Shown: positions 1 through 5,335 of the stretch, one piece after another
Numbering within the stretch: position 1 is the stretch's first letter
Layout: every line of letters starts with the position of its first letter
Source of the DNA: Acidobacteriota bacterium
GTDB taxonomy: Bacteria > Acidobacteriota > Thermoanaerobaculia > Multivoradales > JAHEKO01
DNA: 6,072 nucleotides
Direction of reading: 5' to 3'
Assembly: GCA_024638355.1 (NCBI GenBank)
Contig: JAHEKO010000246.1
Location: 1 to 6,072, forward strand
Made by a program: the position numbers and the translations under genes
The notes under the pieces: model-generated
The model's database searches: none
Seen by the model: only the letters and a program-made list of their open reading frames with translations
Told to the model about the DNA's origin: nothing

Positions 1-1
1 C

Positions 2-382
2 ATGGCGACGGCCGTGGAGCACTGCCGCCCGGGCGGGGTCGTGGTGTTCGCCCCCGACTGCGTACGCGAGACGTTCCACGAATACGAGCACGACGGCGGC
101 CACGACGGCGACGATGGCCGCACCCTGCGCTACCACGAGACGGCCACCGATCCGGAACCGAGCGACACCACCTACCGGGTCGAGCTGCGGATGCGGCTGC
201 GCGAAGCCGATGGCAGCGAGCGGATCGAGACCGACGTCTACACCTTCGGGCTCTTTCGCAAGGCCGAGTGGCTGCGCTGGTTGACCGAAGCGGGACTACG
301 GGCCGAGGCGATACCGTGCGATCTCGGCGGAGAAGACGTGCCGACGACCTACATCTTTGTCGGCGTCCGGCCGATTCGATGA
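2..382 (+). CDS. Class I SAM-dependent methyltransferase, C-terminal part (5' truncated by window edge)
   Basis: The visible 126 residues are the C-terminal half of a Rossmann-fold methyltransferase. The stretch CRPGGVVVFAPD (visible residues 8-19) is the typical segment after the SAM-binding core, where a strand follows an 'LRPGG' turn. It is followed by alternating strands (YRVELRMRL, TDVYTFGLF), a helix (KAEWLRWLTEAGL) and a final strand (TYIFVGVRP), the usual order in this fold. The SAM-binding glycine motif lies upstream of the window, so the ATG at 2 is almost certainly an internal methionine. The methyl acceptor cannot be deduced. A His/Asp/Gly-rich insert (HEYEHDGGHDGDDG, about residues 27-40) is probably a surface loop. 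The gene ends with TGA at 380-382, and its last codons form one arm of an inverted repeat. Family is fairly sure; specific function unknown. Confidence 0.8.
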   Translation: MATAVEHCRPGGVVVFAPDCVRETFHEYEHDGGHDGDDGRTLRYHETATDPEPSDTTYRVELRMRLREADGSERIETDVYTFGLFRKAEWLRWLTEAGLRAEAIPCDLGGEDVPTTYIFVGVRPIR

Positions 383-421
383 ACGGGACCTACGACTCGT
401 CCGGCTGAGCGAATCGGCCGG
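367..421. repeat. 12-bp perfect inverted repeat, possible bidirectional terminator
   Basis: CCGGCCGATTCG at 367-378 is matched exactly by its reverse complement CGAATCGGCCGG at 410-421, with 31 bases between. Inside the spacer GGAC (386-389) and GTCC (399-402) could add a short inner stem. The left arm overlaps the last codons of the methyltransferase gene, and the right arm lies four bases beyond the TGA (427-425) that ends the minus-strand remnant. It therefore sits where two convergent transcripts should stop. There is no clear T-tract on either side, so a classical intrinsic terminator is uncertain. The repeat is certain; the function is inferred. Confidence 0.6.
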
Positions 422-424
422 TCT

Positions 425-618
425 TCATTCGAGCCCTTGCGCCACCCGCGCCGCGATTTCGTCGTGACGGCGCGCCCAGGCATCCCAGACCTGACGCGCC
501 CACTTGCGCACCGTGGCCGCGTGCGAGGGAACGTCTTCGCAAGCCGCGACGTCGAGTAGCCGTCGTAGACCGCCTCGTCGTTCGCCGGCAGCGAGACTCC
601 GCAGCCGGGCAGAGGACC
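425..618 (-). pseudogene. Short frameshifted coding remnant, family not recognised
   Basis: Two consecutive stretches on the minus strand look coding but lie in different frames. Upstream, from 618 to about 530, one frame reads SLPANDEAVYDGYSTSRLAK with almost every third codon position G or C. From about 530 down to TGA at 427-425 the adjacent frame reads HAATVRKWARQVWDAWARRH and ends ARVAQGLE, again with mostly G/C third positions. Joining them needs one extra base near 523-532, as expected after a one-base deletion or a base-calling error. The upstream frame is bounded by a TGA at 621-619 and has no obvious start codon, so this looks like the 3' end of a decayed gene. The tail is helical and rich in Trp, Arg and Ala. 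I do not recognise the family. In such GC-rich DNA a non-coding frame can mimic these signs, so confidence is low. Confidence 0.3.
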
Positions 619-639
619 TCAGCTCTGGCCATGATTCGC

Positions 640-1377
640 TCAGTCGCGAACCGGAGCGAGAGGCAAGCGGGTCTCGTCGCGAAACAGCACCTCTACGCTG
701 AAGTCGTCGCCGTCCACGAAGCGCGCCGCCAGCCAGCGGACGACGAACTCCTCCGTCTCGCGGCGCGCGAGCTCGCGAATGAGCGGCACGTTGTCGGCGG
801 CGCGCCGATAAGACATCTGGGTGATCCCTTCCCGCAGTCGCTCGAGCGCGCCCTCCTCGTCGCGCAGCAGGCTGTCCTCGGCCACCTCGTAGTCGAGCTC
901 GGAGATGTCGACCGCCGGGCGGGTGAACTCGAGCTCGGGCGCGTAGACCCGGATCCGCCGCCCCTCGAGCCGGAAGTCCCAGGTCCCCTCCAGGTCGACA
1001 TAGTAGGTGTACTCGACCGGGGCGCGAGCACGAACGACCAGGTCGGGCAGCTCGAGCTGGCCCCACAGCACCGTCGCCTCATCGGTGCGCTCGAAGAGCT
1101 CCATCTGCCTGAGCTCGGCGACCTGCAGGCGATTGACCCCCGCCGCCTCGGTGGCGTAGCTGATGAAGAGCGTGGTGACCGTGCCGGTCCGGAACGCCGC
1201 CGCCACCCGGCGCAGGTCGTCGAGCACCTGGCGGCCCTCTTCGATCGCCACGCGGGGCGCGGAGGCGAGGGTGCGAAAGACGTACAGCGAGGCTCCGATC
1301 GCCATCGCCACGATCAGCACCAAAGCGAGCGGCCAGAGCCAGGCGGGCCGCCGGGGTGCGCTCGACTCGGGGCTCAT
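640..1377 (-). CDS. Membrane-anchored DUF4230-like protein
   Basis: The 245-residue protein has a short Arg/Pro-rich N-terminus and one transmembrane segment at about residues 13-34 (WLWPLALVLIVAMAIGASLY). The rest should lie outside the cytoplasm. A helix (IEEGRQVLDDLRRVAAAF) leads into a beta-rich domain with TVTTLFISYATEAAG, VEYTYYVDLEGTWDF and a Val/Ile/Pro strand series (RRIRVYAPELEF). A charged helical region follows (LRDEEGALERLREG) and then RAADNVPLIRELARRETEEF. This order and the 'transport-like strand, DL, lP.p.i' pattern resemble the DUF4230 family, whose function is unknown; that assignment is from memory of the family pattern. ATG at 1377 is the first good start before the membrane segment, but no Shine-Dalgarno sequence precedes it. 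It is transcribed divergently from the DUF6265 gene across 41 bases. The reading frame is convincing; the family name is moderate. Confidence 0.75.
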   Translation of the reverse strand: MSPESSAPRRPAWLWPLALVLIVAMAIGASLYVFRTLASAPRVAIEEGRQVLDDLRRVAAAFRTGTVTTLFISYATEAAGVNRLQVAELRQMELFERTDEATVLWGQLELPDLVVRARAPVEYTYYVDLEGTWDFRLEGRRIRVYAPELEFTRPAVDISELDYEVAEDSLLRDEEGALERLREGITQMSYRRAADNVPLIRELARRETEEFVVRWLAARFVDGDDFSVEVLFRDETRLPLAPVRD

Positions 1378-1383
1378 CGGGCC

Positions 1384-1389
1384 ATTCTA
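1384..1389 (-). promoter_or_regulatory. Possible -10 element of a leaderless promoter
   Basis: The minus strand reads TAGAAT at 1389-1384, a five-of-six match to the bacterial -10 consensus TATAAT. It lies six bases before the ATG at 1377, so transcription would begin at or next to the start codon. The same gene has no Shine-Dalgarno sequence, which fits a leaderless message. No -35 match is visible at the expected distance (CTCCAG). One hexamer is weak evidence. Confidence 0.25.
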
Positions 1390-1395
1390 GGCGAC

Positions 1396-1407
1396 GGCGG
1401 CGCCGCC
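1396..1407. repeat. 12-bp palindrome in the divergent intergenic gap
   Basis: GGCGGCGCCGCC is a perfect palindrome centred at 1401/1402 in the 41-bp gap between two divergent genes. It could be an operator shared by both, or a chance product of high GC content. It lies just upstream of the candidate -10 of the minus-strand gene and two bases before the ribosome binding site of the plus-strand gene. Confidence 0.3.
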
Positions 1408-1408
1408 T

Positions 1409-1412
1409 GGAG
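1409..1412 (+). promoter_or_regulatory. Ribosome binding site of the DUF6265 gene
   Basis: GGAG is six bases before GTG at 1419 and twelve before ATG at 1425. The spacing favours GTG 1419 as the start. An ATG at 1417 is out of frame and quickly meets a stop. Confidence 0.5.
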
Positions 1413-1418
1413 TAGCAT

Positions 1419-1916
1419 GTGCGAATGCGATTCGTAGCGATGGTGGGTCTCTCCTGCCTGGCTGTGGCGGGTCTCGCCACCGCGGCGGAGCCGCCGGCCA
1501 CCGCCGAAGACTTTGCCTTCCTGGCCGGCTGCTGGGCGAGCGAGGGGCGCGAGCCCGGCTCCGGCGAGCAGTGGACGCAGCCGGCGGGTGGAACGCTTCT
1601 GGGCACGGCGCGCACCGTCGAGAACGGCCGCACGGTGGCCACGGAGTTCCTGCAGATACGGCAGAACGACGACGGCAGCATCGACTTCGTGGCGCTCCCT
1701 TCGGGCCAGGAGATGGCGGCCTTTCGCCTGATCTCGATGACCGACGCGCAGGTCACCTTCGAGAATCCCGAGCACGATTTCCCGCAGCGGATCATGTACC
1801 GCCTGCCCAAGGACGACCTCTTGGTCGGCCGCATCGAAGGCACGATCGACGGTCGCGAGAGGAGCGCCGAGTTCCCGATGCGCCGGGTCGAGTGTGAAGC
1901 GCCGCTACCGGAGTAG
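1419..1916 (+). CDS. Secreted DUF6265 family protein
   Basis: A 165-residue exported protein of unknown function. Residues 1-23 form a signal peptide (basic MRMR start, hydrophobic core, ATAA before the likely cut). The mature part carries the hallmarks I associate with DUF6265: FLAGCW (34-39), EQWTQPAGGTLLGTART (50-66), VALPSGQE, FENPEHDFPQRIMYR (114-128), RIEGTIDG and the closing FPMRRVEC (152-159). Length is normal for the family and no core motif is missing. Two cysteines, in GCW and at the end, could form a disulfide in the mature protein. GTG at 1419 is chosen for its spacing from GGAG; ATG at 1425 would shorten the product by two residues without harming the signal. Its 3' end overlaps the end of the convergent DUF3179 gene by 12 bases. 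Family call is strong; the biochemical role is unknown. Confidence 0.85.
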   Translation: MRMRFVAMVGLSCLAVAGLATAAEPPATAEDFAFLAGCWASEGREPGSGEQWTQPAGGTLLGTARTVENGRTVATEFLQIRQNDDGSIDFVALPSGQEMAAFRLISMTDAQVTFENPEHDFPQRIMYRLPKDDLLVGRIEGTIDGRERSAEFPMRRVECEAPLPE

Positions 1917-2873
1917 CTCCGTCGCCTGGTTGATCGCCACCCAGCTGTACCAGAAGGTATCGAAGCCGCCGACCTCTTCGGAGCTCTGCGCCCCCGGCTC
2001 GTCGAGCAGCCGCAGGATGACCTGCGGGTCGTCGACGCCCGACAGGGCGAGCGGCTCGAGAAGCCAGGCGCGGCTCGAGGCGAACATCGACGCGCCCGGC
2101 TCGCGGTAGAGGAAGAGCTTGTGCCCCCGGGGCAGGGCGAAGAAGCGGCCGCCCTCGAAGGCGGCGTGCGGCGCTGCGTAGGGCTTTCCGGCGAGGAAGA
2201 AGCTGTAGATCGGCGCCTTGGGCGGCAGCCGGTCGTCGTCGACCTCGAGGTTGCGAAAGGTGCCGTCGGAGGCGAAATAGCGGTCGTAGCGGTTCTCGGC
2301 AACGTGCTCCTCGCCGTCGATCGACAGGACCAGCGTGTCCGGGTGCCGGCTCGACCACTCCTTCCAGGTCGCCTTGCGGCTGATGGGGAGCTCGACCAGC
2401 TCGGTGCCCTCGAGCTCACCGCCGATCGCGTCCGAGGTCATGATCGACCACCAGCTGTCGCTCTCGCGATCGCGCATGACCAGCGATGCTTGCCAGAGCG
2501 CGCCCGAGGCCTCGAAACTGAGCTCCCGGTCCCCGAACCTGCGGTCGTAGACTACGGCCGTGTTGGCCAACGGTCACCAGACCGCGGCGAACGAGCGCTC
2601 GCCGATCCTGTCGTTGACCACCTCGTGGGTGTTCAGCAGATTGAGGCTGTAGGCCTTGGCCTGGCCATCCACGACCACCCCCAGAACCCAGGCGTCGGCG
2701 CTGATCTCGGCCTCGGAAGCGGGCACGAAGCGAGGCTCGAAGACAGCCTCGATGCGGCCGCGGGGCAGGAGCTGCTCGACACCGGGTGGCGGCGGATCGG
2801 CGCCGCGGGCGATGCCCGAGCCGGCGAGCGTCGCCAGCAGGATCGCGGCCGGGAGTGTCTGCGTTCGGCTCAT
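1905..2873 (-). CDS. Exported DUF3179 selenoprotein (in-frame TGA read as Sec100)
   Basis: Read through one in-frame TGA (2576-2574), the gene encodes 322 residues. Residues 1-25 look like a signal peptide (MSRTQT, then LPAAILLATLAGSGIA). DUF3179 motifs lie on both sides of the TGA. Before it: AKAYSLNLLNTHEVVNDRIG (HEVVND at 83-88). After it: PLANTAVVYDRR (101-112), LSFEASGALWQASLVMRDRE, WWSIMTSDAIGGELEGTEL, LPISRKATWKEWSSRHPDT. DUF3179 proteins usually have a motif like V-T-Y/W-C-P-L-C-N; here the first Cys is TGA and the second is Ala103. No cysteine occurs elsewhere. The reading frame is unchanged across the TGA and the second half keeps full family similarity, so a decayed pseudogene is unlikely. 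ATG 2873 has AGGAAGAG upstream and starts 12 bases after the flippase gene, as the last gene of the operon. Alternatives are a Cys-to-TGA point mutation or a sequencing error. Family biochemistry is unknown; a redox role is inference. Confidence 0.85.
2533..2566 (-). promoter_or_regulatory. Bacterial SECIS-like hairpin downstream of the Sec codon
   Basis: The mRNA core CGGCCGUAGUCUACGACCG (2560-2542) folds as CGG/CCG, one C-A mismatch, CGUA/UACG and apical loop GUC. The loop begins 22 bases after the UGA and starts with G-U. Bacterial SECIS elements, which bind SelB, are expected to lie inside the coding region with the apical loop roughly 16-37 bases past the UGA and a G among its first loop bases. 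A lower stem is possible: CCAAC (2566-2562) with GUU-C-GG (2538-2533), one C bulged. The unpaired C in the stem before the GU loop recalls the bulged base in the E. coli fdhF element. Folding was done by eye; energies were not computed. Confidence 0.65.
2574..2576 (-). other. Probable selenocysteine codon (TGA) in the DUF3179 gene
   Basis: TGA follows TGG (Trp99) and precedes CCG TTG GCC AAC, so the peptide reads W-U-P-L-A-N. It replaces the first cysteine of the family's CPLC motif. TGA ends most other genes in the window normally (for example at 380-382, 642-640, 2888-2886, 3889-3887 and 5334-5332), which rules out a genome-wide reassignment of TGA. Cys-to-Sec replacement at a conserved cysteine is the standard signature of a selenoprotein. 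Confidence 0.8.
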
Positions 2874-2878
2874 CGCTG

Positions 2879-2886
2879 CTCTTCCT
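2879..2886 (-). promoter_or_regulatory. Ribosome binding site of the DUF3179 gene
   Basis: AGGAAGAG begins at the last base of the flippase stop codon, and its AGGA core is nine bases before ATG 2873. It fixes the start of the selenoprotein and suggests coupled translation with the gene before it. Confidence 0.6.
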
Positions 2887-3890
2887 CAGCCCGTTCTACG
2901 GGTCTCCGCCGAGGTCGTATTCATCGGCTGGCGATAGAACGCGTAGAACACTCCGCCGAGCAGCGCGAAGCCGGTGATCACCGCCAGCGCGAGGAGCGCC
3001 AGCGCCCCGGCGGTGGCGGTGGGCGCGCCGAAGGCGGATAGCAGACCCGTGGTCACGCCCTCGCGCACGCCGAGGCCGTTGAGCGTCACCGGCACCATGG
3101 AAGCGATCGACGCCGCCGGAATGACCAGGAAGTAGACGGCCGGGTCGAGCGTGAGTCCCAGAGCCCAGCCCAGCAGCACGTAGAGCAGCACGCCCAGGAG
3201 CTTGAGCGCTATCGACGACAGCAGGATTGCCGCGCGCGGCGTCTCGGGCCTGCGGAAGAGCTCGAGGCCGCCGCTCAGGTCGTCGATCCAGTGCTCCGGA
3301 ATCGGCAGCCTGCGCGCCAGCCGCGTCCAGCCTCGCCAGATGAAGACGAGGGCTCCGGCCCCCGCCATGAGAGCGCCGAGCGCCACGACCGAGGCGAGGA
3401 GCCGGGGCGGCAGCGGGGTCGATCCGGTGCTAAGGGCCACCGCGGCCGCCACGGTGGCCATCGCGGCGAAGGTCGCGAACCCGAGGATTCGCTCGATCAG
3501 CACCGACAGGTAGCTGACCAGCGTCTGCTCCTTGCCGCCGCGCGAGGTGTAGTAGCCGCGCACGACGTCGCCGCCGACCGACGAAGGCAAGAACGTGTTG
3601 AAGAAAAGGCCGATGTGCACCACGGCGAACAGCTCCCAGAAGCCGCGCTCGAGCCGGTTCGCCCTCAGAATCGCCTGCCAGCGGTAGGTCCAGATCAGCT
3701 TCGCCAGCACCTGGGTCAGCACCGCGAGAACGATCGGCCCGCGCTCTACGGCGGCGAGGGAGGCGAAGATCTCGCGCGGGTCGAGCCACGCGACAACGGC
3801 GGCCAGCAGAGCGAGGCCGAAGAGCGTGCGTAAGAGAACGACAAGCGGCCGGCGCCTCGGCGACCCGGCGGGCCGAGGCTCGGCGCTCAA
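2886..3890 (-). CDS. Flippase-like integral membrane protein (lysylphosphatidylglycerol synthase TM family)
   Basis: The 334-residue polytopic inner-membrane protein belongs to the family of AglD and the N-terminal flippase domain of MprF. It carries the family signatures RWQAILRA (70-77), FFNTFLPSSVGGDVVRGYY (96-114), SVLIERILGFATF, and MVPVTLNGLGVREG (265-278). Several hydrophobic segments can be seen, for example at 16-36, 53-67, and after GVREG near the C-terminus. Members are thought to move lipids or lipid-linked sugars across the membrane or to assist in making them; the substrate here is unknown. The start is TTG at 3890-3888: it forms a TTGA overlap with the upstream stop, has AGAGG seven bases before it, and gives a normal family length. 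The frame stays open far upstream, but that extension is antisense to no motif and simply runs out of frame through the GlpD-like gene. The gene lacks the C-terminal aminoacyl-transfer domain of MprF, so lysyl transfer is not implied. Confidence 0.9.
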   Translation of the reverse strand: MSAEPRPAGSPRRRPLVVLLRTLFGLALLAAVVAWLDPREIFASLAAVERGPIVLAVLTQVLAKLIWTYRWQAILRANRLERGFWELFAVVHIGLFFNTFLPSSVGGDVVRGYYTSRGGKEQTLVSYLSVLIERILGFATFAAMATVAAAVALSTGSTPLPPRLLASVVALGALMAGAGALVFIWRGWTRLARRLPIPEHWIDDLSGGLELFRRPETPRAAILLSSIALKLLGVLLYVLLGWALGLTLDPAVYFLVIPAASIASMVPVTLNGLGVREGVTTGLLSAFGAPTATAGALALLALAVITGFALLGGVFYAFYRQPMNTTSAETRRTG

Positions 3891-5335
3891 GGCGACACCT
3901 CTGCGGTGGGAGCCGTCGAGAGCATTCGGGCGATCTTGTCGCCGACCCGCTCGCGATCGCTCGGATCGAGGCCGAGATCGGTGCGCCGCAGCAGCAGATC
4001 CTCGAGCTGGACAACCGACTCCGAGCTCGCCAGGCGAGCCAGCCTCTCGGCCACGGCCCGGTTGCCGGCGTCGGCGGTTTCGATCTCCGCGAGCGACGGC
4101 CAGCGAGCAGGCAGCGGCCGGGGAGAAGCGTGGCGAGGCGGCGGATCGCCGTCGAAGAGGACCGCCAGGGTGGTCTCCGCGAGCGCCCGAGCGGTCGTGT
4201 ACTTGACGCCCGAAGTGCTGACCAGCCCCACGGGGCCGCCGAGGTCGGCGTGACGGCGGATCACGGCTCGCGAGGCCACCTCGCGGTCGTCGTCGGGCCG
4301 ACTTGGCAGCCGGCCCCACATCACGCGCAGGACCTCCGACCGCTCGAGCCCGAGGCCGGGTAGTGCGGCGGCCAGACCCGCCAGGAAGGCGCGTACCTCC
4401 GGGGCGTCGGCGCTCGGCTCCGGACGCTCCGGATCCCACGGCGCGTAGTGGGTCCCCGCCATCAGGCGATTCCGCCAGGGCACCAGAAAGTAGCTGCGGT
4501 CGAATTCGGGAGGTGACACGGCAACGGCGACTCGGGTGGGTGGCGGGCAGTCGAGCAGCAGATTGAAGCCCAGGATCGGGCGAAAGAGCTCGGCCACCTC
4601 GCGATCGAGCGCCGCCGACAGCTCGCGGCTCCACGGACCGGCGCAGTTCACCACCCGCGGTGCCCCGAACTCGAATCGTCGCCCGGTCTCGCGATCGGTT
4701 GCAGTCACGCCCGTCACATTTCCATCGTCGACCGACAGGCCGTCGACCTCGAAATAGTTGAGGGCCTGGGCGCCGGCTGCCGCGGCCCAGCGCAGGACCT
4801 CGATCAGGACGCGCGGTGAATGGGGCATGAAGGCGTCGTTCCACAGGGCGGCGCCGGAGAGCGAGGGCGAGTCCGCCGCCGGGAAGATCTCGATCGTCTC
4901 CCTGGGGGAGAGCGTCCGCCCGGCCTCGAGCGCCAGCTCTTCCGGCAGTCCGCGATTGCGGCCGCGTGAGAGGAGGTCGTCGAGCGCGAGGGCGGCGGCG
5001 AACACGCTCGGCCGCCGCAGGCCGCGACCGTGGAGGGGCATCAAGCAGGTCAACCGCGAGATCTGGTCGGGAAAGTTACGCATGAACCAGTGCCGCTCGG
5101 CCACCGACTCCCGGTAGCGGGCCAGATCGAGGCGCTGCAGGTAGCGGAGCCCGCCGTGGATGATGCGCAGGCTGTTCCAGCTGGTGGCGCCGCCGAAGTC
5201 GTCGCGCTCGAGGAGCAGCGTCGACAGACCTCGACGGGCGGCCTCGAGGGTGAGGCAGGCGCCGTGGATACCGCCGCCGACGACGATGAGGTCGAGGTCG
5301 CCCTCGGCCGCCGCGCTGGGCCGCCGCTCGATCAC
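3887..5335 (-). CDS. GlpD-like FAD-dependent oxidoreductase (glycerol-3-phosphate dehydrogenase family)
   Basis: A 482-residue flavoprotein close to the family's usual length of about 500. The N-terminal FAD-binding Rossmann motif is LIVVGGGIHGACLTLEAARRG (16-36) with the ribose-binding acidic residue in LLLERDDFGG (40-49). Next comes the GlpD signature SWNSLRIIHGGLRYLQ (52-67). Later landmarks are VVNCAGPWS, RSYFLVPWRNRLMAGT, SGVKYTTAR (375-383), which matches the 'GGK-TTYR' FAD contact of GlpD, and a short C-terminal helical domain with LEDLLLRRTDLG (444-455). The family oxidises sn-glycerol-3-phosphate to dihydroxyacetone phosphate at the membrane and passes electrons to quinone. Several GlpD positions differ slightly (GGGIHG rather than GGGINGAG/GGGITG) and no other glp gene is adjacent, so a related substrate is possible. 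GTG 5335 is chosen because it overlaps the upstream stop (GTGA) and has AGGAG six bases before it. It lies in an operon with a flippase-like protein. Confidence 0.88.
   Translation of the reverse strand: MIERRPSAAAEGDLDLIVVGGGIHGACLTLEAARRGLSTLLLERDDFGGATSWNSLRIIHGGLRYLQRLDLARYRESVAERHWFMRNFPDQISRLTCLMPLHGRGLRRPSVFAAALALDDLLSRGRNRGLPEELALEAGRTLSPRETIEIFPAADSPSLSGAALWNDAFMPHSPRVLIEVLRWAAAAGAQALNYFEVDGLSVDDGNVTGVTATDRETGRRFEFGAPRVVNCAGPWSRELSAALDREVAELFRPILGFNLLLDCPPPTRVAVAVSPPEFDRSYFLVPWRNRLMAGTHYAPWDPERPEPSADAPEVRAFLAGLAAALPGLGLERSEVLRVMWGRLPSRPDDDREVASRAVIRRHADLGGPVGLVSTSGVKYTTARALAETTLAVLFDGDPPPRHASPRPLPARWPSLAEIETADAGNRAVAERLARLASSESVVQLEDLLLRRTDLGLDPSDRERVGDKIARMLSTAPTAEVSP
3898..3902 (-). 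promoter_or_regulatory. Ribosome binding site and TTGA coupling of the flippase gene
   Basis: AGAGG lies inside the end of the GlpD-like gene, seven bases before TTG 3890. The start overlaps the preceding TGA (3889-3887) in the tetranucleotide TTGA, the usual arrangement for coupled re-initiation. No ATG or GTG start in this frame is as well placed. Confidence 0.65.

Noticed and set aside
619..642. TGA at 642-640 ending the DUF4230-like gene as a second selenocysteine codon
   Set aside because: Only six codons follow before another in-frame TGA (621-619), there is no conserved Cys context, and the protein already looks complete.
1079..2419. Long minus-strand frame of 446 residues
   Set aside because: Ser/Arg/Pro-rich composition with no domain; it runs across three recognisable genes in other frames.
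1905..2570. Separate second-half DUF3179 gene starting at TTG 2570
   Set aside because: It would start in mid-motif (PLANTAVV) without a ribosome binding site and without the signal peptide and HEVVND half that the fold needs.
1905..2873. DUF3179 gene as an ordinary nonsense pseudogene
   Set aside because: It is the only defect, lies exactly at the catalytic-type Cys, and is followed by a SECIS-like hairpin; still the main alternative if reads do not support TGA.
2121..3041. Plus-strand frame of 306 residues
   Set aside because: It is antisense to the DUF3179 selenoprotein and the flippase 3' end, with low-complexity Gly/Arg/Glu content and no motif.
2886..4844. Single 652-residue reading frame covering the flippase and a long N-terminal extension
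   Set aside because: The first 318 residues are Arg/Pro/Gly-rich with no family motif and run out of frame through the GlpD-like gene; the TTG at 3890 with AGAGG and TTGA overlap is the real start.
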